Shown here: in pieces, positions 1-10,154 of the stretch
Layout of the letters: every line of letters begins with the position of its first letter
Position numbering within the stretch: the stretch's first letter is position 1
Assembly (NCBI GenBank): GCA_964036045.1
Contig: OZ038385.1
Coordinates: forward strand, 4,030,001-4,094,000
Source of the DNA: Eutreptiella sp. 'Long Island Sound 2002'
Taxonomy: Eukaryota; Euglenozoa; Euglenophyceae; Eutreptiales; Eutreptiaceae
DNA: 64,000 nt
Direction: 5' to 3'
The notes under the pieces: model-generated
Databases searched by the model: none
The model's input: the letters and a program-made list of their open reading frames with translations, nothing else
Told to the model about the DNA's origin: nothing
Translations under genes and position numbers: made by a program

Positions 1-2
1 AA

Positions 3-884
3 CGGCACTCCCTGCGGAACGCTCTTCTCATCACCGTCTCGGGCGATCGCGAGAAGACCGCGATGTGGCGCCTTGACGATTGTGAGTTGAGCGGCCAGAC
101 AATCCGTCTGCAGCACATCCCGGCGCGGATGAGCTGCGACGAGATCCTGGAGTGGGTTGGCGAGGAAGTACTCAAGGAGTACCGAAACCTCCACCACACC
201 CGCGGGTTGAGGCCCGGCGACCGCGACGTCAACTACGTTGGCGAGGGACCTGGCGGGGAAGATGCCATGGACCCAGCGGGAGCCGGCGGCGATGAGACTC
301 TCGTCGACGATGACGACGACGATGAGCCCGCCGAGGTGGCCGTTTGTGCCTTCGTGGCCAGGAACCTGAGCGCGGGGAGCAAGCCGGGAAACTGGAAGCC
401 CCTGCAGCAGGGTTGGAGGAAGCAGGAGAAGAGGGACCCTCGCCGCATTGGCGACCCTCCGCTGTCCTTTGGGGAGTTCATACGAGCTCACCCGCAGGGC
501 TGTTTCGTGTGTTATGGGAGGAAGAAAGGCTTCAACCATGACCACCGAACATGCCCCGTCCACAAGGCCGACACGGAGGCTTACAAGAAGGCGCACGGGT
601 CGAAGAAGCGTGCGCCCGCGGGTATCCGGGAAGCCAAGATGGAGGTGGACAAGGACGAGCTGGCCAAGCTGATGTCGTCGGTGGGAACCGAGTTGGCCAA
701 GGAGATCCAGGAGATCAAGCGGAACTGGGTCCCCAGGTCGGATAACAAGAACAAGGAGAACAACCAGAATGACCAGAACAAGGACAAGGACAAGAACAAG
801 GGTAAGAAAGGGGGAAGGAAGAAGGGCGTCAACGACTTTGAGGCCGAGGAGAACACCCCCTCTTCCACAACCGACGCCCCCTAG
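3..884 (+). CDS. gag: Gag-like protein with zinc knuckle, 5' partial
   Basis: The frame is open from the window edge, so the Met at 63 need not be the true start. Counting from that Met, an acidic linker (runs of D) lies around residues 77-91. A zinc-knuckle-like motif follows: C147, C150, H159 and C164, spaced C-x2-C-x8-H-x4-C rather than the usual x4 spacing. The last 50 residues are very rich in K, N and D, as in nucleic-acid-binding Gag tails. Gag would package the element RNA into virus-like particles. TAG at 882-884 ends it, and the protease frame resumes in the same reading frame about 50 nt later, so pol may be expressed by stop readthrough or re-initiation. The Gag assignment rests on position, the knuckle and composition, not on recognised capsid homology. 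Confidence 0.7.
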   Translation, partial: RHSLRNALLITVSGDREKTAMWRLDDCELSGQTIRLQHIPARMSCDEILEWVGEEVLKEYRNLHHTRGLRPGDRDVNYVGEGPGGEDAMDPAGAGGDETLVDDDDDDEPAEVAVCAFVARNLSAGSKPGNWKPLQQGWRKQEKRDPRRIGDPPLSFGEFIRAHPQGCFVCYGRKKGFNHDHRTCPVHKADTEAYKKAHGSKKRAPAGIREAKMEVDKDELAKLMSSVGTELAKEIQEIKRNWVPRSDNKNKENNQNDQNKDKDKNKGKKGGRKKGVNDFEAEENTPSSTTDAP

Positions 885-935
885 CGGAGCCCCTGCAGCC
901 AAGGGCCCCAGCTAGGGCGGTCGCAGGATGGTGAC

Positions 936-1690
936 GTGGGAAGCGCCGAACCATCCCAGTCGGGAGTCGATAAGCACAAGGGGACTGCCGCGGGCGGAAG
1001 GCCCGGTCCGGCGCCCAGTCGCGGAGGCGGGGTGAGGGCAAGTGAAGGCACGAACCCTTGCACCCGTCCGTCCTTCGCGACCAAGAATGTGTTTGATGTA
1101 CTACAGGATCTATCCGAGAGTATCGGAGGATCACCCGGACCGCAGCTGGATGCTGCAGATGGGCAGCCTGAGCCCATTGTCCACGACCTGCACCAGTCGC
1201 TTGTGGAGCTTCTGAAACGGCCGGAGATCCTGTGTTTGCACGCCGTGCGCCGTGTCGGTCGCGAGCGGCAGTTGCATCTTAAGGTCCGTGCCTTATGCGG
1301 GGAAGTGGAAAAGGTTTTCGACGTGTTGGTCGACACGGGAGCTCAGGTCAGCTTAGTCAAGGCTGGCCTACTTCCACCAGAGTGTCTGACCGACAGTCGG
1401 AAACCTGTCAGGCTGAAGGTGGCGAACGGCCAGTACATGGTGGGAGGCACGAAGGAAGCGGCCATTGGGCTGCAGTTCGTGAACCATCGTGAGCTGAGCC
1501 GCCCAGACCTCGGCAAGGAAATCCTCCTGCACGGTAGCTTCTACGAGGCCGAGATGGACTGGGACATGATCGTCGGGTACGACTTCATGATGGAGACGGA
1601 CTCCGGCGTCCTCCCGGCCCAGGCTTCCATGACCCTGTACCAGGACGACCAACTCTCGTGGCTTTCGTCACCTGAGCACCATGTGGAATG
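936..1690 (+). CDS. pol: Retroviral-type aspartic protease domain of pol
   Basis: This segment opens pol. The catalytic signature LVDTGAQVS lies at about residues 131-139 from the Met at 936, with Asp133 as the active-site residue. About 85 residues later MIVGYDFM matches the second conserved block (ILGxDFL type) of Ty3/gypsy proteases. The enzyme would act as a dimer and cleave the Gag-Pol precursor. The frame runs on to a stop at 1778, but the sense of the protein moves to the -1 frame near 1686-1690, in GAATGCC, as if one A were missing. The 70 or so residues upstream of the domain are low-complexity G, P and S. The exact start codon is uncertain, since pol is normally made as a fusion. 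Confidence 0.85.
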
Positions 1691-2200
1691 CCAATGGATC
1701 ACCCCGAACGCAATCAGCTCGAAGTGGCCGCGCTGGACACTGAGCCAACTGGTCCTGCAAACCAGGAGTACGGCGTAAGGCCGGAAGTGGCGAGCCGAGT
1801 TGTCGCGGACTTGGGAGCTTCGGATCTGGCCCTGGATGCGTTCTCTTCAGGAACCTCCGCCCATCTGCGGGTGTGTGAGAAGTACTGGAGCGCACAGGAC
1901 TCCGCTTGGAAGAAGCACTGGGGTCCGCATCAGGGACTGATGTGGATCCATTGCCCCCGTTGGGACATTTCAAGAGCGATAGCGAAGATTCGCAAGGACC
2001 GCTCCAAGGCAGTGCTGGTTGTTCCTATGGGATGCACCGAGGAGGAAAGTACCCGGCATTGGGTAGCCTCATTGACCAACATGACCTTGAACAAGGTCGT
2101 CCTACCGGCTGGAGAGAGTGTCTATCAGGACGCTAAGGGACAGCCCATGCCACCCCAGAGATGGCCAACAGAATTCCACTATGTGGATGGGGGCCTTGAT
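1688..2200 (+). CDS. pol: DNA-adenine-methylase-like module between protease and RT
   Basis: This is the same polyprotein in the next frame. It shows a pattern I associate with the Dam-like methylase domain of DIRS and some Ty3/gypsy elements: an LALDAFSS block (usual form xxDLFAS), a KYWSAQDSAW block with a WKKHW stretch, MWIHCPRWDI where the NPPF/FPPF catalytic motif should be, and a strand KAVLVVPMG. The position between protease and RT is unusual. The proline pair of the catalytic motif is replaced by HCPR, so I infer no methyltransferase activity. The frame returns to that of RT near 2190-2195, inside a run of five G, consistent with one extra base. Homology is judged by eye; a profile search would decide it. 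Confidence 0.5.
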
Positions 2201-5200
2201 CAAGGCCGACACCACGGACTTCGTGTGTGTCAACCGTATCATAGCAGAGCCTTGGAGGCAATGCTTTGCGGTTCCCCCTGTTGACATCGAAGAATCGGAC
2301 TCCGAAGACCCCCTCACTGAAGAGGAGTGGGATCTGGTTCAGGGGTATATGGATCAGCCCTTTCACGACTGGGGGAACCAGCGTGAGGGCAAAGGCCAGG
2401 ACAAAGCCTGGTGGGAAGTGGACTCAATCGTCTCCGGTTCCTATGACGGGAATACCTTCGTACAGAGGGTGCTGGATCACATGTCCAGCCAGGACGAGCC
2501 GCCTGGCGGTAACCCACCCACCTACGGCGATCTGTTCCGAGGCAAGACCAGGGATGGCCCTTTGGGCCACCTGGGAAGACCACCTGAGCCGAAAGCGAGC
2601 GGGGTCGCTACCCCTCAAGTAAGCTCCGTGGTTCAAGTGCCCGGAAAAGCCAAGGCGGAGTCCGATGACTGCCCCAAGATCCAGGCATTGAGGGCCAGGC
2701 TGAAGCAGAAGTATGGTGACACCTTCTTCAGCGGTAAGCCTGTGTTTCCCCCACCGGTGCGTGGACCGTATGGCGAGGCCAAGATACGACTGAAGCAGGA
2801 CCCCCGTGTGTATCGCCACCGGGAGTTTGCCCTGAGGGGCGAGAGGAAAGAGGCCATGGAGAAGATCCTCCGTGACTTCATCCAGAGAGGCTGGCTTGAG
2901 CCGTGCCACTCTGAGTGGGCCTCTCCCTGCTTCGTCGTCCCCAAGAAGGGTGCCGGTGAGTGGCGGCTCGTGGTCGACTACCGCGGCCTGAACGCCCAAA
3001 CGCAGCACGACAGCTATACGCTGCCCCTCATTGAGGGCATGCTGCAAAAACAACACCGGCGGAGGATCTTCACGGTGATTGACCTGAAACATGGTTATCA
3101 TCAGATGCCTCTCGCCGAGGAGTCCCGTGCCTGCACAGCCATGAGCACCCCACTTGGACCTCTCCAGTGGAAGGTGATGCCCATGGGCGTTACCAACGGC
3201 AATGCGGCTTTTCAGCGGATGCTGGAGAACCTGCTTGAGCCGGTGCGCGACTGTGCGGACCCCTTCGTGGACGACGTGATCATCGCGTCCGGGGACCCCA
3301 GTATGAGCTACGAGGAGCTCCTGGAGGCACACGAGAGGGACGTCACTCGAGTGCTGGACCTCCTGGTTCGGCACAAACTCACGGGCAGCAGTGACAAGGC
3401 CACCATTGCGGTAAGCGAGGTGGTCTTCGCTGGCCATGTAGTCGGGAACGGGCAGCGAAAGCCCATACCTGGCAAGGTGGCCGCGATCGAGCACTGGGAA
3501 AAGCCCAAGATGGTCTCTGAGCTACGGGCGTATCTGGGGTTCTGCAACTACTACTCGGGGTATATCAAAATGTATGCCGAGTATGCAGCCCCCATGACGA
3601 CCATGCTCAAGGGCAACCGAGAGGAGACCAAGAAGGGGTCCAAGAAGGCTCTGGTCTGGACAGCTGAGTCCGACCGTGCCTTTGAGGGGATGAAGCAGGC
3701 GCTGCTATCCGCAGTGGGTCTGCACCTCGTGGATCCCGACCGAGGGTTCGTCCTGCGCACCGACGCTTCCGACTACGCCATTGGCGCTGTGTTGGAGCAA
3801 GTGCTTCACGACGGGAGGCACGTGCCCGTGGCCTTCGGGAGCCGAGTCCTGGCGGAAGGCCAGAGACGGACTTGGACGCCCCGTGAAAAGGAGGCGTATG
3901 CCATCGTCATGGCTCTCAGGAAATGGGCTGGGTACATAGCCCTCCATCCCGTCACCGTCTGCACCGACCATCAGAGTCTGCAGTCGTGGCACAAGGAGCA
4001 CGTGGACACCCCCTCAGGTCCCGCCTCCCGACGGGCAAGATGGCATGAGACCTTGGCCAAGTTCGACCTAACGGTTGTGTATATTCCTGGAAAGGATAAC
4101 ACCGTGGCGGACTGTCTCAGTAGGTGGGCCTCTCCCGCCAGCAAGGGCATGACGGACATCTCTGCCCATGGCGATGAGGCTGAGACCGCTGAAGCCAAGA
4201 GGATCATCGAAATGGAGCGCCTGATGGAGGAGGAGGGTGCCAAATGCTTCGTCGTCATGGCCGCAGATGCCCCCCTCGCGTCGAGGGTGAGCAGAGCGGT
4301 CAGTGTACTCGCCCCTGAGGGAGCTGAGTCCGACAAGCACCTCTTCCCAAAGTCTTGCCTCCAGGACGACTGGACCGACGATTACGCCAAGTCTGAGGCC
4401 TTTGCGGCCGAGTATAGGGCTGTGACCGACCCTGACGACGGGCAGAAGTGGCCAAAGGGGCTGACTGAGGAAGATGGCAAGCTCTACCGGAATGGTAAGC
4501 TGCTAGTACCAGAGTCCCGGGTGCTCGAGCTGTGTGAAGCTTGGCACCACCACATGCTGCACCTAGGGGTCAAGAAGCAAGCTCTTGACATGCAGCGTCG
4601 GTTCGAGATCGACCATATCGTTCTCTACACCGCCATCAAGAAGGTCAGGAAGGGTTGCTCGGTCTGTCAGGCCTGCAATCCCGATAACCGGAACGTCAAG
4701 GGGGAACCCCAATGGACCCCGGTTCCTGACCAGCCCATGGAGAGCGTGGCCATGGACGTCTTCTCCATGCCCGAAGTGCACATTGGCAAGGAGACCTTTG
4801 ACTGTGTGGTTCTCTGTGTGGACCGCCACAGCGGCTACGTTGTAGCCGTTCCGGCACGCAAAAAGGGGTTGCTTGCCAAGGAAGTGGCAGTCATGATGAT
4901 TCGTCATTGGCTGACCGTCTTTGACATCCCCCGCACCATTTGCAGTGACCGAGGGCCCCAGTTTACTGGTGGCTGGTTCAAGGCTATGTGTTCCCTCATG
5001 GGGATACGTCATGCCAAGAGCGCCGCCTATCTCAGCCGGTCTAACGGCCGTGCTGAAGTGGCTGGACGGCAGCTGTTCGAGAAGCTGCGCAAGATCCACA
5101 TAACCAATCCACGTCGGAACTGGTTTGAGGAGATGTGGCCTGCTCTGAAGGCCCATCATGACACCCCCACTCCGGGCGGTTTGTCCCCTCACCAGATTCT

Positions 5201-5867
5201 GTTTGGCAGGGACCCCCTGGGTAGGGGACTTCCCTTGTCTGGTGATGGCATGGCCATGGATGCCAAGGAGTTCTTTGCGCGGCAAGAGCAAACGGCGCGG
5301 GACATCCGCCAGCAGCTCGAGAAGGAGCATGCCGAGCGTCAGAAGTCCGCCCCGAGCTCAACAGCGCAGAAGTTCAGGGTGGGAGACCCGGTGTGGGTGA
5401 TCAGACCCCGCCCTATGGGCACCCACCGCACCAAGACCTGGTTCACACCCGGCGAGGTGGTCCGCAGGATTGGTGAGGACACCTACCGCATCAAGGTGGG
5501 TCACGGACAGTTCCGGGAGCGCCACGAGAGTCAACTCCGTGTGCGGGAACCCGACCTCTGTGGCCAGCATGTGTCCCTGAGCTATGCCGCACATGAGGCC
5601 GATTCGGACGACGACTATGCTGAGCAGGACGACTATACAGTCGAGAAGATCCTGGCTCAGCGTCCGAAGGCCTCGGCACCCGGAGGTCTGGAGTTCAAGG
5701 TTCGTTGGCGAGGCTATGGGCCGTCCCACGACACCTGGGAACCCGTCTTCTCGTTCGTGCCGCGGGTCAATACTCCCTTCATGGAGTACATCCGCAAGCA
5801 CAAGACCAAGATCCACGTTTCGGACTTGGCAGCACTCACCCGGGCGATTGCAGCCAGGGGTGCCTGA
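2118..5867 (+). CDS. pol: Pol: reverse transcriptase, RNase H, integrase, chromodomain
   Basis: Residues are counted from the Met at 2118; meaningful sequence starts near 2195. The RT runs from about residue 220, with RLVVDYRGLN at about 282 and the catalytic FVDDV at about 382 (YVDD-type, V variant). RNase H has RTDASDYAIGA at about 547 and TDHQSL at about 616. Integrase has the HHCC zinc finger (WHHHMLHLG to CSVCQAC, about 810-853) and the triad D880 (MDVFSM), D944 (CSDRGPQF) and E980 (GRAEVAG), with exactly 35 residues between the last two. A chromodomain (about 1172-1215, VEKILAQR and VRWRGYGPSHDTWEP) would tether the integrase to modified histones and bias insertion into heterochromatin. 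All catalytic residues are present. The protein would copy element RNA into DNA and insert it. Confidence 0.93.
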   Translation: MSIRTLRDSPCHPRDGQQNSTMWMGALIKADTTDFVCVNRIIAEPWRQCFAVPPVDIEESDSEDPLTEEEWDLVQGYMDQPFHDWGNQREGKGQDKAWWEVDSIVSGSYDGNTFVQRVLDHMSSQDEPPGGNPPTYGDLFRGKTRDGPLGHLGRPPEPKASGVATPQVSSVVQVPGKAKAESDDCPKIQALRARLKQKYGDTFFSGKPVFPPPVRGPYGEAKIRLKQDPRVYRHREFALRGERKEAMEKILRDFIQRGWLEPCHSEWASPCFVVPKKGAGEWRLVVDYRGLNAQTQHDSYTLPLIEGMLQKQHRRRIFTVIDLKHGYHQMPLAEESRACTAMSTPLGPLQWKVMPMGVTNGNAAFQRMLENLLEPVRDCADPFVDDVIIASGDPSMSYEELLEAHERDVTRVLDLLVRHKLTGSSDKATIAVSEVVFAGHVVGNGQRKPIPGKVAAIEHWEKPKMVSELRAYLGFCNYYSGYIKMYAEYAAPMTTMLKGNREETKKGSKKALVWTAESDRAFEGMKQALLSAVGLHLVDPDRGFVLRTDASDYAIGAVLEQVLHDGRHVPVAFGSRVLAEGQRRTWTPREKEAYAIVMALRKWAGYIALHPVTVCTDHQSLQSWHKEHVDTPSGPASRRARWHETLAKFDLTVVYIPGKDNTVADCLSRWASPASKGMTDISAHGDEAETAEAKRIIEMERLMEEEGAKCFVVMAADAPLASRVSRAVSVLAPEGAESDKHLFPKSCLQDDWTDDYAKSEAFAAEYRAVTDPDDGQKWPKGLTEEDGKLYRNGKLLVPESRVLELCEAWHHHMLHLGVKKQALDMQRRFEIDHIVLYTAIKKVRKGCSVCQACNPDNRNVKGEPQWTPVPDQPMESVAMDVFSMPEVHIGKETFDCVVLCVDRHSGYVVAVPARKKGLLAKEVAVMMIRHWLTVFDIPRTICSDRGPQFTGGWFKAMCSLMGIRHAKSAAYLSRSNGRAEVAGRQLFEKLRKIHITNPRRNWFEEMWPALKAHHDTPTPGGLSPHQILFGRDPLGRGLPLSGDGMAMDAKEFFARQEQTARDIRQQLEKEHAERQKSAPSSTAQKFRVGDPVWVIRPRPMGTHRTKTWFTPGEVVRRIGEDTYRIKVGHGQFRERHESQLRVREPDLCGQHVSLSYAAHEADSDDDYAEQDDYTVEKILAQRPKASAPGGLEFKVRWRGYGPSHDTWEPVFSFVPRVNTPFMEYIRKHKTKIHVSDLAALTRAIAARGA

Positions 5868-7240
5868 TCAGCGCCCTGAGCTCTCCCCTGATGCGTTTTG
5901 AGCGCTTGTGAGGCCGACGAATCGTCCCTTACTTGCTTGCTCTCTTCCATCTTTCGGTGACTGAGTGGCCATATCCCCCCCCCTGCTGAATCCAGAGGAG
6001 GATGGCCCCTCTCTTCAATTCTATTCGTCACTCCCCCCCCTGCTGAATCCTTGAGAAACCAGGTAGGGCGACTGACCTTCATATTTTTGAGCTCTTGGGG
6101 CCTTGAAGCCCATACGACGTTGCGCAACGGATGCCGCTGTCATCGGCATTGCGAATTTTTGGTGTGTGGTCTGGTTCCATGGCACTTGCGGAATCCAGAC
6201 CAGTCGACGTGTGTCAGCTGACTATATATGGCCTGAACTCAGGCGTTTTCCTGTCCACCCTCCTGCATTGCCTTATCCTGACGGTGGCGTGGTTTGGCGC
6301 TCTGTCCAGAGCGTGTTTACACGCCTATTTACCCAGATTGTTGCTTGTTTTTCTGCCCTCCAGGATATGTGCATCTGTATGTTAAGTGTCATCAGCCCAT
6401 CGCTGAGGGATGGACTGTCTTTCACCACGAATCGGGATACAGAGGCACCTTGAGTCGCCGTGTACATATTCTTACAGCCTGGTCCAGCCTGGACCAGTAC
6501 TTGATTACAGATTCTACTGTTTGAGTGCTCGTGATACCGTGTTGCCCTATTCGCTGTGATGTGTGGAGATCCTGATGGCGCCAGGCGGGAAGCCCAGTTG
6601 CCTGACTACACTCCCAGCGGTCCGCCACTGTCAGTCCCAGTGTGAGCCTACCGATTCGCAGACGCACTTGCATTCGGATGGCGGCCTCCGGTGCTCCTGA
6701 CCTCGGTCAGTCTGCCTGGGAAACTGGTGGTTTGAGGAGTCGACGCCTCCGCCCACACTGCATGAGGACTCCCTCATGTATGGCCTTCGTGGCAGTAGGG
6801 CGAGGGAAAAGACGGCCTTGATGCCCGATCCCTTCAGGAGGAGTTCCCTTAAGATTTGGGGTTCTTAAGGAGTTCGACTATGGCACTCTGGACTCGCGTC
6901 GTATGGATATGGACATGGTGCGCCCGAGGAAGGACCCGTGGAGACTCTCCCCAGTCGGCGGGCCTTGGGAAGCTTGGGGTAGCCTGATGGATCTTTGTGG
7001 TCGCTCTCGACCTGTGGGACCACCTCGGTCGTCGTGTGTCGCCTATGTTGGCCGTGTATGCCACTGCCACTGTGGTGGTGACCGTAGCAGCCGGCACCCG
7101 GTGCGCCTGGTATGGGTTAACGGGTCCTTTGGATGCCGAACAATCGCCGCCAGGACCCGGGACTTGATACTTGATACTGTACATGTGCTACGAGCTTATA
7201 CAGCATCATACCTATCTTACTGTGGCTTACTGAAGTGAGG
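5868..7240. other. 3' non-coding part of the gypsy element
   Basis: No gene is supported here. Two copies of a C run followed by TGCTGAATCC lie at about 5977-5996 and 6034-6052. The rest is mixed sequence consistent with an untranslated region and part of an LTR. The LTR boundary cannot be set without the missing 5' LTR. Confidence 0.5.
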
Positions 7241-8050
7241 ATGTGACACCCCCCCCCCTTTCAGGAAGTGGTCCTGGGTACCCGCTGCCATGCGTGGGTG
7301 TTATCGAGCCCCCCCAGGGTTTGCTCTAAGGAGGGGGGTGAAGCGGTACCCAGAACCCCATGGCCAGGTTACGGCATACAACCGGTCTCCGGTCCACTAA
7401 CCCCATGTACGGAAGTTTTCCGTGCCGTGAAGCCCCGCATCGGCAACCGATGCACCGCCAGCGGAGATTTGTGTATCAGAATATCAGGAATCAACAGGGT
7501 TTTATTTTCATATTGTTTCCGTCAATTTTTACGCTTCCGTTCTGATACTCACTGTTTTGACTGCTGGCGGTTGGATCGCGACTTTACCGTAACCGCCAGT
7601 TTAACTGTAATTAATGGAAATTTTAACGCTATCCGTCACGAAGGCTCCAAAGTCGTCAGGAACTGCATGGATGCTTCCGCAATTTTCACATCTTACACTC
7701 GCAACCTTAATCCGAATTTTTCAGGATGTCGGAATCGGATTTTCGACTTCGACATCCCCGCACTTGATTTGACCTCTTTCGAGTGGACCTACGTGCTTCC
7801 CTATGCACGAATCAACTTTCCCTTTAACCTGCCCTCCATTTGTCTTAAAGCTATGGGCAAAACAAAGTTGATTCGTGAGGCCACTTGTGAGGGTCATATC
7901 TCGTGCCGCTTGCGAGTATTGACGATAAGGAAACGTGGGATGTATTCACAATACTCCCGACGTAATTTAGGAAGCATTATATGCCCTGCGTTTCCACACG
8001 TGCGCGCTAGTGTAATGGATCATGGTCAAGAGGGTAGAGTTTGCGTTGTA
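7241..8050. other. Non-coding sequence, possible LTR
   Basis: It begins TGTGACACC plus a C run and contains a perfect hairpin (GCATCGG/CCGATGC, 7437-7453). An open frame of 265 codons here has no recognisable motif or domain, and I treat it as chance. Confidence 0.3.
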
Positions 8051-10152
8051 ACTCTATGGCCATGATGTTGCGTGCGTTAAGATAACTTTCGAGTGTAGCG
8101 CGCAAGTGTTGGTGTTGCATAGGAACTCTCCTTGAGTTCCTATGAGCGATTGACACAAAGTTATGCCCTTGGAGGGGCATGACATATCGTGGTGGGAGCT
8201 ACCTTTTTGGGCAATATGTGGTATGTGCCATGTGTTGTGTTGCGTGCCCATTTGGCGGGTCCATAGCTCCAAGCCGAACCCGCCAATGGACCTCATATTG
8301 TGCAAGCCCCTTCTCCATACTCCCCACGATCAATTGCAAGCCTAACCTTCGTGAAGGGAAGCTTGTGTGGTGATCCCGAAGCGATGCGTTGAGAGCAAGG
8401 TGTGTATTTTGCAATTTTCCATAATTTCATGTGCCCACTTGGGAAGTAGCGCTCGTAACCTTTCAAGGCGCCCCAAGTGGAGCACATATGTGGGATCGAA
8501 GGTCATTGGTGTCAAGTCATTGTGTGTAGAAGGATTAGTTGATTGTACGATCCAAGCCGAAGATATTATAATATAAATATGCACCTTTCAAGGCACTTTT
8601 GTGTGTGCTTGTGCCAATTTTGCCATTTTTGGCCCGTCATGACGTCAAGTGGCGACCGTGTATCTCAACGTTGCGCTCCATTGACATCATGACCCAAGTA
8701 TGATATGAGGGTACATACTTCGGTGCCCAACATATCTTGGACCCGGCGAATAACTCCTCTTAGGCTTGGCATGCCGTGGCCGCCATGTTGGCGATTTGGG
8801 ACTATCCCAAATCATGGGCTCACTTGGCGACCCTGCCATTCCCAATGTCGGAGGAGTTGGGCGACGCCCAAAAGATATGTTGGGCCAACATGACTTGATA
8901 CCAATCCTATGGCACACCCCGGTCCGAGTCGGGCATGTGCCTCATTTGCCCCAACCATGAGTGTGCGCATTTTTGGCCATTTTGAGCACATTTCCACTTT
9001 TGCTGCCCGCCGTGCACTATGTTCTAACCCTCGTGCACGCCGGACGCATGGACCAATGGACCATATATGACATGGGTGTTATGGGTAATGGTCCCCATGG
9101 TCGACACACCACGTGGGCGAAGCGGAGCCACCTTCGTTAAGGCGCTAGCCCAAAGTGGGTGTGGGCAATTTTGCAATTTTGGCATTTGTGGACCCAATTG
9201 GGATCGTCACCACGCCAAGCGGCATGGAGATCTTTGACAGCCAAGGGCATGGGAGTCTCTGTTGGATTCCCGGTGGATTGCGTGTGGAATGGCAGATCCG
9301 ATCTCCAAGCCGGCGTGGAGATATACTATTGGGAGCACACCGAATTTTGGCTCATTTCAAGCAGCCAAAATGACCCAATTTTGGGACCCCAATTTCCCCC
9401 TTCCGTGTGGTCAATTGGCGGCCCCATTTCTCTAAGCCCATAAGGAGCCTGGACCCAAATTCAAGTTGTACACTCAGATATAAGTCCTAGGTCCTGCCTC
9501 CTAACCTGTGGGCCATTGGCCTTACCTTGGCCGGGCGAGCCACGCGTGGGAATGACGCCAAATTTGGTGGTTTTGGCATCATGACCCCACTTGACTCATC
9601 CGTGGTGCCCTGATGCCGGGACCTCAGAGGGAACCAGGTTGGGTGAGGGTTCCAGGGAGTTCATACTCGAAGGGCATAGGGTCAGTTGCCTCATCCCTAC
9701 CTCTGGCGGGTCCGGACGAGAGGTCAATTTTGGAGTTTTTCAAGCTAATATCAGTTTGGGCTGAAACAGCCCATTTTCAGCTACCAACTCCTGAGGGATA
9801 ATGGCGGGGCCATATCTCTGGCTCAGAGTGGAGTGAGGACCTGCCTTCATCGGAGCATGGGGAGCCACTGTCGGTTGGCCTTGGAGCCCCTTGGTTCTCA
9901 GGAACTCGCCTGTGGCTAGGCGGGACACCTCCCCCATTGGCAGGGTTTCAGGGTCCGGACTGAGCAGGGCATGGGTTGTGTTTGAGCCCCCGCCCCCACC
10001 AGCCACTGAGAGGGTCGGACCTGGGATTGGGATACAAGTTAGGATAGAGTGTCTATTGTCCTGTGATGCCCTTACCCCAGTCCAGTCTCAACCCCATGTG
10101 TACATATCCTGATGTGTTGTTGTACCAGATACCTGATGTGTTGACCAGGAAC
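8050..10152. other. Non-coding, hairpin-bearing repeat-like DNA
   Basis: No gene is seen. Perfect hairpins lie at 8118-8144 (11-bp stem CATAGGAACTC, loop TCCTT) and about 8793-8813 (GATTTGGG/CCCAAATC). The style (TTTTGGC and CATTTTGG motifs, CCTT loops) resembles the 3.7-kb LTR at 27941-31683, but I could not align the two. This may be a decayed LTR of a related LARD family. The stretch 9480-10152 shows nothing recognisable. Confidence 0.35.
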
Positions 10153-10154
10153 CT

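Larger units (their letters stand above)
1..7240 (+). mobile_element. Ty3/gypsy chromovirus-type LTR retrotransposon, left end outside window
   Basis: One coding unit on the plus strand runs in the order gag, protease, methylase-like module, reverse transcriptase, RNase H, integrase, chromodomain. Integrase lying after RNase H is the Ty3/gypsy order, and the C-terminal chromodomain places it with chromoviruses. The 5' LTR and the gag start lie beyond position 1, so the LTR cannot be defined by comparison. I put the right limit tentatively at about 7240, where a purine-rich stretch precedes TGTGACACC and a C run; that is a guess. The element looks fairly young, because pol is open apart from two single-base shifts in homopolymers. 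Confidence 0.85.

Noticed and set aside
7241-7260. TGTGACACC plus C run as an LTR start shared with similar GTGACACCCCC at 31296 and 41272
   Set aside because: Similarity does not extend beyond the C run; the latter two lie inside LARD LTRs. Kept only as a tentative boundary.
7268-8065. 265-codon open frame after the gypsy element
   Set aside because: No motif, no domain and no coding-like composition; it starts in a C-run region.
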